This document shows, piece after piece, positions 9,654-20,709 of a DNA stretch of 64,000 nucleotides. Source of the stretch: Ceratorhiza oryzae-sativae (lineage: Eukaryota > Basidiomycota > Agaricomycetes > Cantharellales > Ceratobasidiaceae). The stretch's first letter is position 1; each line of letters starts with the position of its first letter. The stretch lies in NCBI GenBank assembly GCA_030998015.1, contig JARWMV010000007.1:393880-457879 (forward strand), written 5' to 3'. Both the position numbers and the translations under genes were made by a program. A model generated the notes under the pieces. That model ran no database searches, had not been told where the DNA came from, and saw only the letters and a program-made list of their open reading frames with translations.

Positions 9654-12146
9654 ATGGATCGCCTGAACGCAGACGACGCGCAGACATACCAGCGCATCGA
9701 GATGGAGAAAGAAGACAGCGAGCACGACGCGCTATTGACGACGTCTGGGAGCCCTCCGCCGTATTTTGCTGCAGCTGCCCCTCGCAGGACAGATCGGTGG
9801 CGGCTCGTGCTCTCGTTTGCTGGAGGGATACTCGCCTGTGTCGCTGTACAATACGCCGCGTCACAATTCTGCTCTGACTCTAGTGTCGGCTCCTTGTCTG
9901 GTTTGCCGCCCTTCAATGCAAACGACAGTCATTTCCCACCATCAAAGCCGACGAACGCAGTTCCTTCTCTCTTTCCTACCGACGTGGGGTACCCCGGACC
10001 AACTCCGACCGGTGTTGAAGCTGGCATAGTCGCCACGGCACCTGCTTACCCCCAACACACTGGCGCCCCTGGGCTGTTGCTACCTCAAAACATCAAAGGT
10101 TCTTCCGACGCGTCGTTTGACTTGTTCAAGAGCTGGGGCAACCTGAGCCCCTGGTACACTGTTCCTAGCGCCGACTTTGGGTTACCAGACGCGAGTCCAA
10201 GGGCACCCGACCAGTGCAGCGTGACTGGCTTGCATGTTTTGCATCGTCATGGTGCCAGGTGAGCACTCCTCCGTTGGCATCCAGCCAAGTTTCACGGTCT
10301 CATGGTCTTGCAGGTATCCAACCGAATTTTCTCTGTGGGGAGGGCCAGCCAGGATGCGCGATAGATTCAAGTCGTCCAATTTTACCGCCAAGGGCGAATT
10401 GGAATTCCTGAAAGACTGGTACGATTACTTCGCGCGTGTTGTATGACTATACTCAGGCCTCTTGATGACAGGTCTTACGTACTCGGTGCTGAGATCTTGA
10501 CACCATTTGGGCGGCACCAGCTATGTCAGTATGGCTTTGGGGTGTTGTCTTGATCCAATTAACACCTGCCTTAGACGATCTTGGTGTCTCGATGCGAATG
10601 AGATACGGATTTCTTCTACAGAACTTCACCAAGACAAACACGGTTCCGGTTTTCCGCACCGAATCACAGTATGTAATAGTGGCGTCTCATGCCAGCCACT
10701 CCCCCTCTCACCTCAACTCCGTAGGGATCGTATGCTCCAGTCTGCCATGAATTTTGCACTGGGCTTCTTTGGTCATCCTATAGAAAATCAATATCAACAA
10801 TTGATCATGATCAGGGAACCAGGAGTGAGTTTGGCGCCCTAATGTTATTTATAGTCTAATTTCCTATGCAGATCAATAACACTGTCTCACCGGATCTCAA
10901 GTTGGTTCCTGGTCCCTCATTGCCGGAAGTTTTTGCTCACAATTGCTTATTCTAGCTGCCCCAATGCACACATCGTCGAGCGCGCTGGACGCGGAATGTG
11001 GTACATGAAACGATGGGCGGACATTTATCTCCAGGATGCCCTCACCCGTGTAAAGAATTCGACATCTGGTGTGGATTGGACAATCGAAGATATTTTCTCG
11101 TTGCAAATGGTGAGACATTTCTATACAATATGGGTGATTCCGAGTCGGCGACTTAGAATTCTGTGTCAGCTCTGCCCATACGAGACGGTCGCTTTAGGAT
11201 ACTCCAAGTTCTGTGCGCTATTCACGCAAGACGAGTGGGAAGGTTTCCACTATGCGTGAGTCTAGCGCTCAGGACAACCTCACATTGGTGCTGATCATGG
11301 ACTTGATAATTTCATAGGCTCGACCTTGGGTTCTGGTCAGTGTTCCTCTCGATTCCGTACTAATCAATCCACCTCATCGTGTTGTGTTGGGTTTAAGGTA
11401 TAATGATGTTTTCGGCTCCCCGATCTCCCTTGCTCTTGGAGCCGGATGGGTTACAGAAATGGTGGCTCGGCTTACCCATACTCCGGTGACTGTTCACGAC
11501 TCTACCACCAACTCGACCCTCCATAATCCGATTCAGTTCCCGCTGAATGATGCTTTGTACGTAGATGTAACGCATGAGGTAAGATCTATTCGATACTCTA
11601 CCACAATAAGATATCTCATTCCCGTGGGGTTTCCACTAGACCGTATTCATGAAGAGTGAGTGACTTATCGGATTAATGAACACTAAGTCTAATTTTCAAC
11701 GGTTACTAGTCCTTGTCGCCATGAATTTGACTCGATTCCGTGAAGAAGAGCCCCTGCCGTGGACTCATATCCCATCAAACAGGAGGTTTAAATCCTCTCA
11801 GGCTGCACCCTTCGCGACCAACATGCAAATCCAACGTAAGTTGCTCTTTCGAATGATTCATGCTAGTGTAGCCTAGCCCGCATATGTAGTGCTTTCCTGC
11901 GAAACCCACCCGGAGCCTCAACTGCGCGTAATCATCAACGACGGGGTTGTACCACTCGACGGACTCGAGGGTTGCCCGACTGACAAGAACGGCATGTGCT
12001 CCGTCGGCGCGTTTGTTGCAGCCCAGCGCAAGAGTCTGAAACAGGCAGACTTTGACTGGACGTGCCGTGGAGATTGGCAGGTCCCGCCTGGTCCGGAATG
12101 GAACACGACGACGGGTGTACCGCCCCCGAAGCCAGGGATCATGTGA
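9654..12146 (+). CDS. Membrane-anchored histidine acid phosphatase (phosphoglycerate mutase-like fold), 13 exons, 607 aa
   Basis: Exons: 9654-10258, 10314-10418, 10472-10524, 10575-10668, 10725-10824, 10872-10900, 10956-11109, 11170-11255, 11318-11335, 11398-11578, 11640-11655, 11710-11835, 11890-12146. They total 1824 nt in one frame with GT-AG introns throughout. The N-terminal tail of about 48 residues is followed by one membrane helix (RLVLSFAGGILACVAVQYAA), predicting a type II protein with a lumenal or extracellular catalytic domain. The catalytic RHGARYPT motif spans the first intron. The C-terminal catalytic motif is DVTHETVF where classical family members have HD. Paired cysteines and Asn-X-Thr sites fit a secreted enzyme releasing phosphate from organic phosphate esters; the substrate cannot be told. 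Exons of 18 and 16 nt are unusually short, and the 16-nt exon supplies the residues just after the catalytic His-Glu. Confidence 0.88.
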
Positions 12147-12864
12147 CGAGTTGACAGAATGGGAGGATCTGTGTATGTAATGTGATGCTATTCCAGAGCT
12201 TTATCGACGTCATGACCACTATTGAACGATTCTCAATGCGAGGAGTGTTTGACTGCTCTCGTGCCAATATGGGTGGATATGGGCATTCCATGGCATCAGA
12301 CTGAAGCCAATAATTACTCGGTACCATGCTGGCAAGCACCAGTTCCTTCTTTCGGCCCCCCATTTTGTAAGTCTGCTATTAACCACACGATTGAGTCGAA
12401 CAAGTATTGGGTGCTGAAACCAGTGGCTACGAGACGTTGGTCGATGGCAACGTAACGTAGGCGCATGTATTGTGGCCACTTTACGCACTTTTTCCCCCAG
12501 CCGAAAATTGACGGCTAGAAAACTGATCGTGTGTGACTATATGCATCAAATTCGCCTTTCAGGCTTTAGAATGCTCGAGCTTTCGGCTACACCCGAGTCA
12601 CAACATCGCCCCGGGGCGTCCCATGACTATTGCTCCCAGATGAACCTTAATGTGGCTCTCCAGTCAGCGCATAACCTGAGTCCTTAAGCCTAGCACTAAT
12701 CTGGGCACATACTACGCCAACGGCCATCACACGGGTTACCACATATACTGCAGGTGACCCGTTTCACCCACGGCCACGACCCTTCGAAGCATCACTGGTG
12801 CCTCCCCGATCAACTACTGCGATGGCTGAGTTCAACGTCACACAGCCGTCATATCCCCTAGGAT
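12147..12864. other. Intergenic, no gene seen
   Basis: About 700 nt between two plus-strand genes. Short frames at 12219-12488 on both strands have no supporting features. Confidence 0.5.
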
Positions 12865-12870
12865 TATAAA
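12865..12870 (+). promoter_or_regulatory. TATA box of the 12930 gene
   Basis: TATAAA, 60 nt upstream of the ATG at 12930. It argues for 12930 as the start rather than the in-frame ATG at 12870, which directly abuts the box. Confidence 0.6.
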
Positions 12871-12929
12871 TGGCCACTATCCCACACGCACCATTAATCC
12901 AAGTCTCATCCAACAACCACATATCCAGC

Positions 12930-13837
12930 ATGATTGTTGCCGTTGTACCCTGTTCCCTCTGGTTCTTGGTATTTGGACTGACGCATGTCACCGCTACTCC
13001 AACGGTGGCCAAGCCGCAATGCACAACCATTCGTTCCGGGCCACTCTCAACTAATGAGTATGCGGATAAATCTGGCAAATGTGAGTTTGCAGATGACTCT
13101 TCCCGATAAATAGGCTCTCATTTGAGCTTCTAGTCGTCATCAAGCCCTACTACTTCAACTCGCAGAACTTTATAGCATTCAATCCTGCCAAACCGCACCC
13201 TCAGATTCAGGCGCAATTCCAGGTAAGCTCAACGACCCCTTTTTCCGCTACCATCGTGAGGTTAGATACATACGCACGTACTAATTCTGAGATTTCCGAC
13301 TGTAGAACTGCACTCTGAATTACGCTCGGGAAGCGAATCTTGACGAGGGCCAAGAGTTGTACGGCCGTTTTTATATTCCGAGCAAGAATGCATGTTTAGC
13401 AGTAACCGTATGCGGACCCTTTCTATATCGTTTTGTGGTCACCCATCCGAACTGACGCGCTGGAAATCGCGCAGAACCCTTCTGGTCGTCCGCCATACTA
13501 CATCAGCTACATGAAGTGCCCGAGCGCTGCAGACATGGCCACCAAAGCTTCAATCCCCTTCAACTTTGTGTGGGACGGTACTGGCGGGGAAATAGATATA
13601 CGGTGGTCGGGGGCTACCATTCCTTCCAAGAAGATATGGCAGGGACCGGATCCGCCAGCCAGATACTGCCGTGGGCAATATTTTGTCAATTCGACCGACC
13701 TCAAATTAGGCCACAACGTCCTTTCACTCGGGCAGCCCAACGCAGCCAAGTCCGAGGATTATAGGGTCCATTTGTATTGCCCAAGCACGGCGAACTGGGG
13801 AACCGCATATAATAGCTTCACTCTGCCACACTTTTAG
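12930..13837 (+). CDS. Secreted protein of unknown family, 234 aa (paralogue of 26230-27148)
   Basis: Exons 12930-13080, 13134-13222, 13306-13407 and 13475-13837 join to 235 codons. Introns fall in phases 1, 0 and 0. The start gives a signal peptide (MIVAVVPCSLWFLVFGLTHV). The 27-kb paralogue has the same intron phases and the same lengths for exons 2 and 3 (89 and 102 nt), with shared motifs RSGPLST, LYGR.YIP, FNFV.D.T.G, ATIPSKKIWQGP and GQYFV. There are few cysteines in the mature protein. I recognise no domain. As a secreted lineage-specific family it could be an effector or wall protein, but the sequence does not say which. Confidence 0.75.
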
Positions 13838-15483
13838 CCGAACAATGCCAAGTCGAGTTGAGGTTTCTCCATCTTGAACGGACCTATCTCGGTTATTTAT
13901 GTGCATTTGCTGTACATTAGAAATGAAGCTATGGAGTGTATATATGCGAATATTTTGACAACTCATATCGTGGAGATCCAACTGCTCAGTGGGTCAGCGA
14001 CAACATGAATGTTCGATGGAGTAGGCTAAGGATGAGTGCATTGTGCCGAACAGTTCATTTTTTGTCATTAGATTGTACATTGTTCATGCGAACAGAACTC
14101 GATGGAGTCTAAATCTAGGTGAAGTTAAGGCTCGTACCCCCAGGATCGCCGGTAGTCGGTGCGAGTTGATACGGGAACAGCCCCTATGAGAATTTGGTCC
14201 CATGTACAATATTGAGACATCCCTCGAATTCAGGCCAGAGGCTGGTATGGTTTTGAAAGAGCAGGTGCTCTGTGAAGGAGAGTTCGAGTGAACAAAGCAG
14301 GCGGTGATCGCAAGGGCATACATTTCCAGATTGGAATACATAGACCACCCACTATGGTAGTTGAAGGTATCCGGTAAGCTCCCTTGCCAAGGTCTTTACG
14401 CAACTTCATAATCTCGCTTTGAGCTTTCCAGCAGCCAGACGCCTTACTTTCGGCTGCTGGATGAAGATTCGCAACAGTGTATTTCGTCAACTTTGTCATG
14501 GTTTGGGTAGATAGAGCGCGAATCCAACCTGATGGATATGTTTAGGCAGTGAAGGTGCAGCTCATTGTAAAGCGGATGGTCTGAAATTGCTCTGGGCGCG
14601 CTGTTAAGCGGCATTTATTGAAGATCTAGGTGCTTCAGACATAAGTTGATGCCGATCAAAAATAGCTGAGGTGAGCAACTGAAACTCATTCCCACTGGTT
14701 ATCGCCCTTGCCGAGCTCCAGCGACCTCTGAGAACATGAGCAACGAGAGGAAGAGGTGAAAATTTCCTCGGCGATGATGATTGTGTTATAGCGTGGCTAC
14801 ACCGCTCTGTTTGCATATGCCGAGGCACCCGAATCTTAAAGTCGCGCGCCTACTCTGTACGTAGGAAAGATGCGGAATCCCAGTATGATTTGTCATGAAC
14901 TTAATATTAGTATGTACCCCACGAGGGAGGGCTATAGTATTTTCAGTACATAATGAAAACGAATCATAGCAAATTCAGCTCCGCAAAAACCGCCGGAGGA
15001 ACGGGCACATCAGATAACTGCAATACATACTGAAAACGCCTAATTCGTTATCTTGATTGAAGGGCAGAATGTCCTTAATATTTCGTCCAGATTTTCCGCT
15101 TGTCTCGCTGTCCCAGAGGCTATCTTCGAGGCCAGCTCAGTTGACTGCGTTCACTGAGCTAGTACGTTCCTCTTTCATGTTTCTCTATACGAATGTACCT
15201 CACACTCCTTGTAATGCCTGTTCCATGGCAAGCGCTGAGCCACAAGGACATCAGGTCGTGTTCTGATTCGCTCTGCTTGTGGGCCAATATCAGATCATCA
15301 TTGTTCGTGATCGTGAAAGCTACAACTTCGAAAGCGAAAACATAAACAGCGTGATAGATTAGCGTGCGTGGTAATGCGATGGTGTGATGTCAAGTTAAGA
15401 AAGCGCATTTGTATTTATGCGAGAGGAAAGCGAAAGTGATGAATGGTATGAGATGCAACGAAACTAGTGGGGATGTGTCCAAT
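13838..15483. other. Intergenic, no gene supported
   Basis: About 1.6 kb. Minus-strand frames at 14084-14341 and 14230-14499 overlap each other and look weakly protein-like (MTKLTKYTVANLHPAAESK at the start of the second). An intron between them could in principle link them, but I find no convincing splice pair, signal peptide or domain. The rest shows nothing. Confidence 0.4.
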
Positions 15484-17217
15484 CTATTCGGACACGGGAG
15501 ACCTTGGGCCGAGTTCGACGACAATGACGCCGCCGTTTACCTCATCCGTATGGTGTCGTAGCCCTTTCCTGTAAATTTCCCTAGGTAGGTGTTGAGATAC
15601 CCATACATGGACTGAACTACTCACTTGGTCAAATATTCTTCGACGGCAGGTATGATTTGAGCCTCTCCTTCTGAATGCAACCCTTTGCCGGTTATGATAC
15701 GCAGGTTGGTTTGGCCAAGGCTCGGGGCTTCGCGGATAAACTGGCTGACACGAGAGCGTGCTTCCTTGACGGTAAGGCCTGCCAAATGGGTCAGCTGGGT
15801 TGAAACCAAGTTATATCTTTGGCCACTTGCCATGCAGGTCGATCTCGCCAGGCTCGCGTCCCTCATTTTTCTCTGCAGGTCGCCGTGAGCAAATATATCC
15901 ACAGAAAATCAGACCCCGTTACGCACCCCTAAAGATCTGTTCAGCGGCCTCGGCATGCAGCTCCTGCATCCTCGTCTGGTGCGCCCGACCGAGATCCGCA
16001 AGTTCCTTGGCCCTTTGACCGTCTCCTTCCCGATGCGCCGCCTGGCTCGCCTCGAACGCCATTCTCATCTTCTCACCCTCGAGCCTCGCCTGTGACCGTA
16101 ACGCATCCCCACTGTGGGACTCGGACTCGAGTGCGATATCCGACGGCGCAGCCACAAATCCACGTTCGGGTGGCGGAGTATGACGGCTGAGCGCAACGCT
16201 TGGGGCGATACTTGGGGTCGAGCCTGCGATACTGGATGGGACATATCGGGACGCGATGACGCTTGGTGAGATGCGTTGTGAACCAGCGACACTGGGCGGG
16301 AGCGGTACGCCAGCCGCGCTCGGTGCGCGAGTGATTGCCGTCCCCGCCACGCTTGGCGAACGCCGGGTATCAGCCGTACTAGGAGCGTGGTGCGTTCGCG
16401 CTGCACTCGCAGAACGCTGGATGCCAGCCGCGCTGGGTGCACGTGGGATTGCAGATACACTGCCCGAACGTGAAACGCCTGCCGCGCTGGGTGCACGAGC
16501 AATTCCACCCTCGCTCGGGGCGCGCGTGGTTGCAGCACGACTAGGCGCGCGTGCTGTTCCAGCCACGCTTGGCGGACCTCTTGACGTTCCAGCCACACTC
16601 GGTGGGCCCCTAGCTGTCCCCGCGACACTCGGCGGACCTCTTGCCGTACCAGCCACGCTCGGAGCCCTAGTAGTTCCAGCGGCGCTCGGAGCACGGAAGA
16701 TACCCGCCGCACTCGGAGCCCTCGAAATATGTTCGGGAGACACGCTAGGTATCCTCGAAACCACAGCAGCGCTCCCCGAGCGCGAGATCGTTGCCGCACT
16801 CGGAGCCCGCGAGACTAGGGCTGCGCTCGGAGACCGCGAGACCATCGCTGCACTAGGAGCTCGTGAGATAGCAGCAGTTGCACTCGGCGCCCTCGAAACA
16901 ATCGCCTCGCTCGGGGCCCTCGACTGATGCTGAATCGCCGACCCATACACGCTTGTCCCAAACACGCTCGTTCCCATCTCGCTCGGTGCCACAGTCGACT
17001 CGGGTAAAGCAATTCGATACGCAGCCTGTTTGGATTGACAAGGTAGACGGGAAACGTGTGCGATCGTAATGGATTTGGCGGAAGCGTGCGAGGCGTGTGT
17101 TGAGCGCGAGGTGTGTGTTGAACGTGTGGACAAAGGTAAATGAGAGTTCATGGGGCGTGGGGAGCGTGAGTCGATGGATGGCGTGGAGCGGGAAGAGCGC
17201 GGGTTTGTGGAAGGCAT
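15484..17217 (-). CDS. DUF1771 + Smr domain protein with a long Ser/Ala-rich repeat region, 523 aa
   Basis: Minus-strand exons 15927-17217, 15831-15872, 15625-15778 and 15484-15568 give 524 codons. The C-terminus holds the DUF1771 helix (about residues 380-430; QARLEGEKMRMAFEASQAAH) followed by an Smr domain with EIDLHGLTVKEA, FIREAP, RIITGKGLHSEG and VNGGVIVVEL. DLHG and the TGKGxHS loop are the hallmark Smr motifs; eukaryotic members are RNA or DNA endonucleases, often linked to mRNA quality control. The 42-nt second exon carries the DLH, and the intron after it has a GC donor (G|GCAAGT) with AG acceptor. The N-terminal 300 residues are a tandem RAPSAAG-type array and likely disordered. ATG 17217 is the first in frame; a hydrophobic frame just upstream (17240-17340) could be an extra first exon. 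Confidence 0.82.
16150..16930 (-). repeat. Coding minisatellite in the Smr-protein gene
   Basis: Degenerate tandem units of about 30 bp encoding roughly ten residues around R-A-P-S-A-A-G. The tightest part (about 16560-16670) holds near-identical units encoding SVAGTARGPP. Length polymorphism between strains is expected. Confidence 0.7.
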
Positions 17218-17560
17218 GGTTGGGTTGGGTGTATGCAACAAAGGATGTTGGTGTTCAGGGCGAGGAACGAAGGATATATGTAGGGTGGAAGTAGTCGACG
17301 GCGATCACGTAGATCACCAGGCGAATCAAGCGCATACAGCATGAGGCAAGGGGCGAATTCGTGCAAAACACGAGGTGGGGTAAAAAAAATCATTTATGAA
17401 AGACCAAACGAGGAAGGGGGGTTTTACGAAAAAGGGAGGGACCCATCCAAACCAAGACGAGAGGGATTTTCATGGTGCGTTATCGTATCGTTTCATCGCA
17501 ATAAGAGCATACAACAATCGGCAGACCCAATAAAAGAAAGGCAAACAGAAAAAAAGAGAA

Positions 17561-20423
17561 TCAGTCAGTTAGGTCGTCTACGGCTTGCACTAGATCGAGT
17601 GGTCCGTGCCTCTGAGACCCGGGATCCTGCCGCGCTTGGTGCTTTCGATGGAATCGGAGGTGCTTCGCTCGTTCGGGCCTGAACACGCAGGATAAGTTGG
17701 GCTGGACAATAAGGGCAGAAAATGGGAGACATACCAATGGGCTCTTCGCCACACTCCGGGATTCACCCGTTCGATGACTCGCATAGATGCAGCATGCATC
17801 GAATGTGAGGTCGACCTGGGCCCTTCGGACATTGGTACAGGCGTAATCTCCGGACCCTATATCATCGTGTCAACACGAATATAAAAATAGCAAACAAATA
17901 AAACCTACAGGAGGCCTGTTTGACTTGCGGCTGCCATGGCTGGATCCGCTCGCGCTCAATGGGGACTTTGGACGTGAACTAAATTGTCTGCTGATGATGC
18001 TCTAAACCATTTATTAGCCGTCTGTTTTGAAACCTGTAACAACGCTGAACGTACCATCGGAACCTTTGAGCTCGCGACACTCGAAGCGCCATGACTCTTC
18101 GTGCTATGTGCATGCATCGATACAGGCGGGGAATACATCATATCGCGCCCATTTCCGTTGTACGAAGGAGCGTGCATCGAGGGCGGGGCTTCACGATGGT
18201 CAAGCGGCGAACCAACCCTCGAATGAGGATCGTGTAAACTGGGAGATCGAGCCCGATGCGAGGAAGGTGCGTGTAGACTTGGCGAAGCACCCCGAGAAGG
18301 CACGTGCAAACTCGGCGACACGCCTCGGTTGGAAGGAGCGTGCAAGCTCGGCGAGCCACGCTGGGACGGGACGTGTAGACTCGGCGAACCACCCCGGCGA
18401 GACGGGGGCTGCAAGCTCGGTGAGGCACCGCGGTTTAGATCAGACCCGCTCCCGCTACGAGGGCTCCAAGCGCCGTGGTCGTTTTCTCGATCGCCATCGC
18501 TAAACGCAATATCGCGGACAGGCATGTCTGGGATCGAGGGAGACCGATACCCGTCTGAGGGTAACTCGTGATGACGAATGGATCGGCCACCCGACGAACG
18601 GTCGGATCCGTTGTGCATCGAGCGCTCATGAACCGAACCACCGTGCGCCGAACGGTCGCCATGAACCGAGCGATCTCGAACGATGCTCCCGTCCCTCATC
18701 GACAGCTGTGTAATCGACGGCTCTCTCGAATGTGCACGCCCATTCGTAAACCCGCTCCGTGCACTTCCGGGAGCCATGATGAACCCTGCAGGCCCATTCA
18801 CCACGCTTCCGTCTTGCATCGAATGGTGAGTAATCGAGGGTTCGCGCAATGACCGGGAAGCCATGGTAGGAGAATCATGGAGGTACTCGTCGTGGACATA
18901 TTCAGGCGTTTGGTGCACGGATCTGTCGTGTGGTCGTCGATAGTTGAGTTGTTGAGATATTGATTTTTGTTTAACGGAGATACGAGAAGCCGCGTCGATG
19001 TCCAAGATGAGGTGGGAATATTCGATTGATCGAAGCATGTGGGGTAATATCGATAGCGGGGTATGCCAGCACACATGCGTTCAAGCAACGAAAAAGCAAT
19101 GAGTTGGACTATATCAGTCGACTGCCTCGCTTGAACAAAGGCGTAAAGACCTCACCTATCAGTTCTCCGACTATGGACCGAGCGACCATCATGCGAGCCG
19201 GCTGTCGTACTGTGCGGGAATGCGCCAGTGACGAGCGGAGAGCCTACTACTGATGGGTCTCGGACCGAGTCTGGGAGTGGGACGTTTCGGGGACGGCTAC
19301 AGATTAAACATGAAGGATGAGTTTTAGAGAGAAATCAACGGTATGAGAGCGGACCTTGACAAGGCGATTCCGAGGGGAACCAGACTCGCTCGGTCTCCTC
19401 CTGAGCGATAACGAGCGGCTCCGTTTAGAGGAAGGGCTAGCCGAGACAGGAGATTCGGGCAGCGCAGGGACAGGTTTCCGGCTAATTCGACCGCTTGTGG
19501 TAGAGGGAGGGCCGTAGCCCGATGGTGCGCCTATTGGCGATCCCAACTCGGACTAAATACTAACCTGTTAGTAACATGAAACAGGAAAATCAGGAATAAT
19601 ACGTACATCTCGCTCCTCGATGATAGTCTGCTCATGTTCCTCACTCCTGCGTGGATCGTGATCAAAATATCCTGGCGTATGTTGAGTATCAGCGACGCTC
19701 GGAGGAGCCGTATTCTTCGAATTGCGTCTAATCAGGCCCATCAAACTCGGGAATCGCCTGAAACTTGATCCAAAGCTGCCTGAGCGCTTGACCTTTGGCC
19801 GATTGAGACTAATCGACGAACCAGACGGCGAGGGCGGGACATGTGGCGGAACAATGGGTGGTGTATCGTGTCCCGAATCTGACGATGAACCAGGCACGAC
19901 GACTATCGGGCTTGGGTCCGCTACCAGGATACCTGGCGAGTGGTGTCTGGGTACAGGTGGATCGACTAGCTCGATTCGCGCTGGTTCGGGTGGGGGCGGG
20001 GCGGTGAGAGGGGGAGTCAAGAGGCCATGTGCGGCCCTCGCTTGAGGTGGACGCGCGGGCGCGGGCGCTCGAGTGACGCGTGTGGTCGTGCGAGCAGGCG
20101 CCGCTTTGACCTTTCGCCGGAGCGTGATGGGGACATGATGACTGCCCGTCGTCACCTCTGGGTCCTGTCGCCCAAAAATAGATCATTAAAAAAATCGCAA
20201 TAAATAAATTGAAAAAACAAACCCCATATTGCGCACGGTGGAGGTTTACACGAAGTCTCACGGGGGTATGTTCGAGGTATTTCTGAGCAGCGATAAGGCT
20301 CTTTCGGCGCTGGTCGCGTCGCTGGATGACGACGAGCTTGATGCGCTTGCGCTCTTCAGCTGGGCCGAGCTTGTAGGTGTACTCGAACACCTCGTGTCGG
20401 CCAATGACCTGTCCGGTCGCCAT
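17561..20423 (-). CDS. Large Ser/Pro/His-rich, mostly disordered protein (multi-exon)
   Basis: The start ATG at 20423 opens a basic helical N-terminus (MATGQVIGRHEVFEYTYKLG, then EERKRIKLVVIQRRDQRRKS). Clear exons are 20223-20423 and 19607-20164, then one starting at 19552. Around 19140-19270 the frame encodes SVVGSPLVTGAF and HDGRSVHSRR; the long exon of about 18000-18930 follows. Downstream exons near 17890-17990, 17720-17870 and 17561-17690 are joined by GT-AG introns whose frames agree up to the last one. The long exon encodes about ten copies of an SPSLHAPS-type unit and several REPSITHHSMQDGS-type units. No domain recognised; it reads as a phospho-regulated scaffold or cytoskeletal protein, which is speculation. 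The exact boundaries near 19270-19390 and the final exon frame are not settled. Confidence 0.55.
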
Positions 20424-20709
20424 CGGTCGTCGCGGTCGTAATAGAAATAGAAATAGGAATACAAGTACACGAGGCGCAGGGATGTAGTGGCGGGGGAGAC
20501 GGTGGTGGACAAGAGAGAACGAAAAAAACAAGTCAATCAGCACATCCCGCTGCTTGTTTTTGTCCTCTTCCTTTCAACGAGGCTGCCGCGTGTTCGCCAC
20601 CCTTTGCTGACTCATCGTCACATGCCTCTGGATCTGTCACACACCCCTGAGATCTCGTTTCGATCTGTCACATTCTGTCCTTCACATGTCACATCTTCAC
20701 ATTTGAGAC

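Noticed and set aside
14084..14499. A possible two-exon minus-strand gene
   Set aside because: Overlapping frames look weakly coding, but no splice pair, start context or domain supports a model; left as intergenic.
16256..16927. A 223-codon plus-strand frame opposite the Smr gene
   Set aside because: It is the antisense shadow of the RAPSAAG repeat array and lacks any features of its own.
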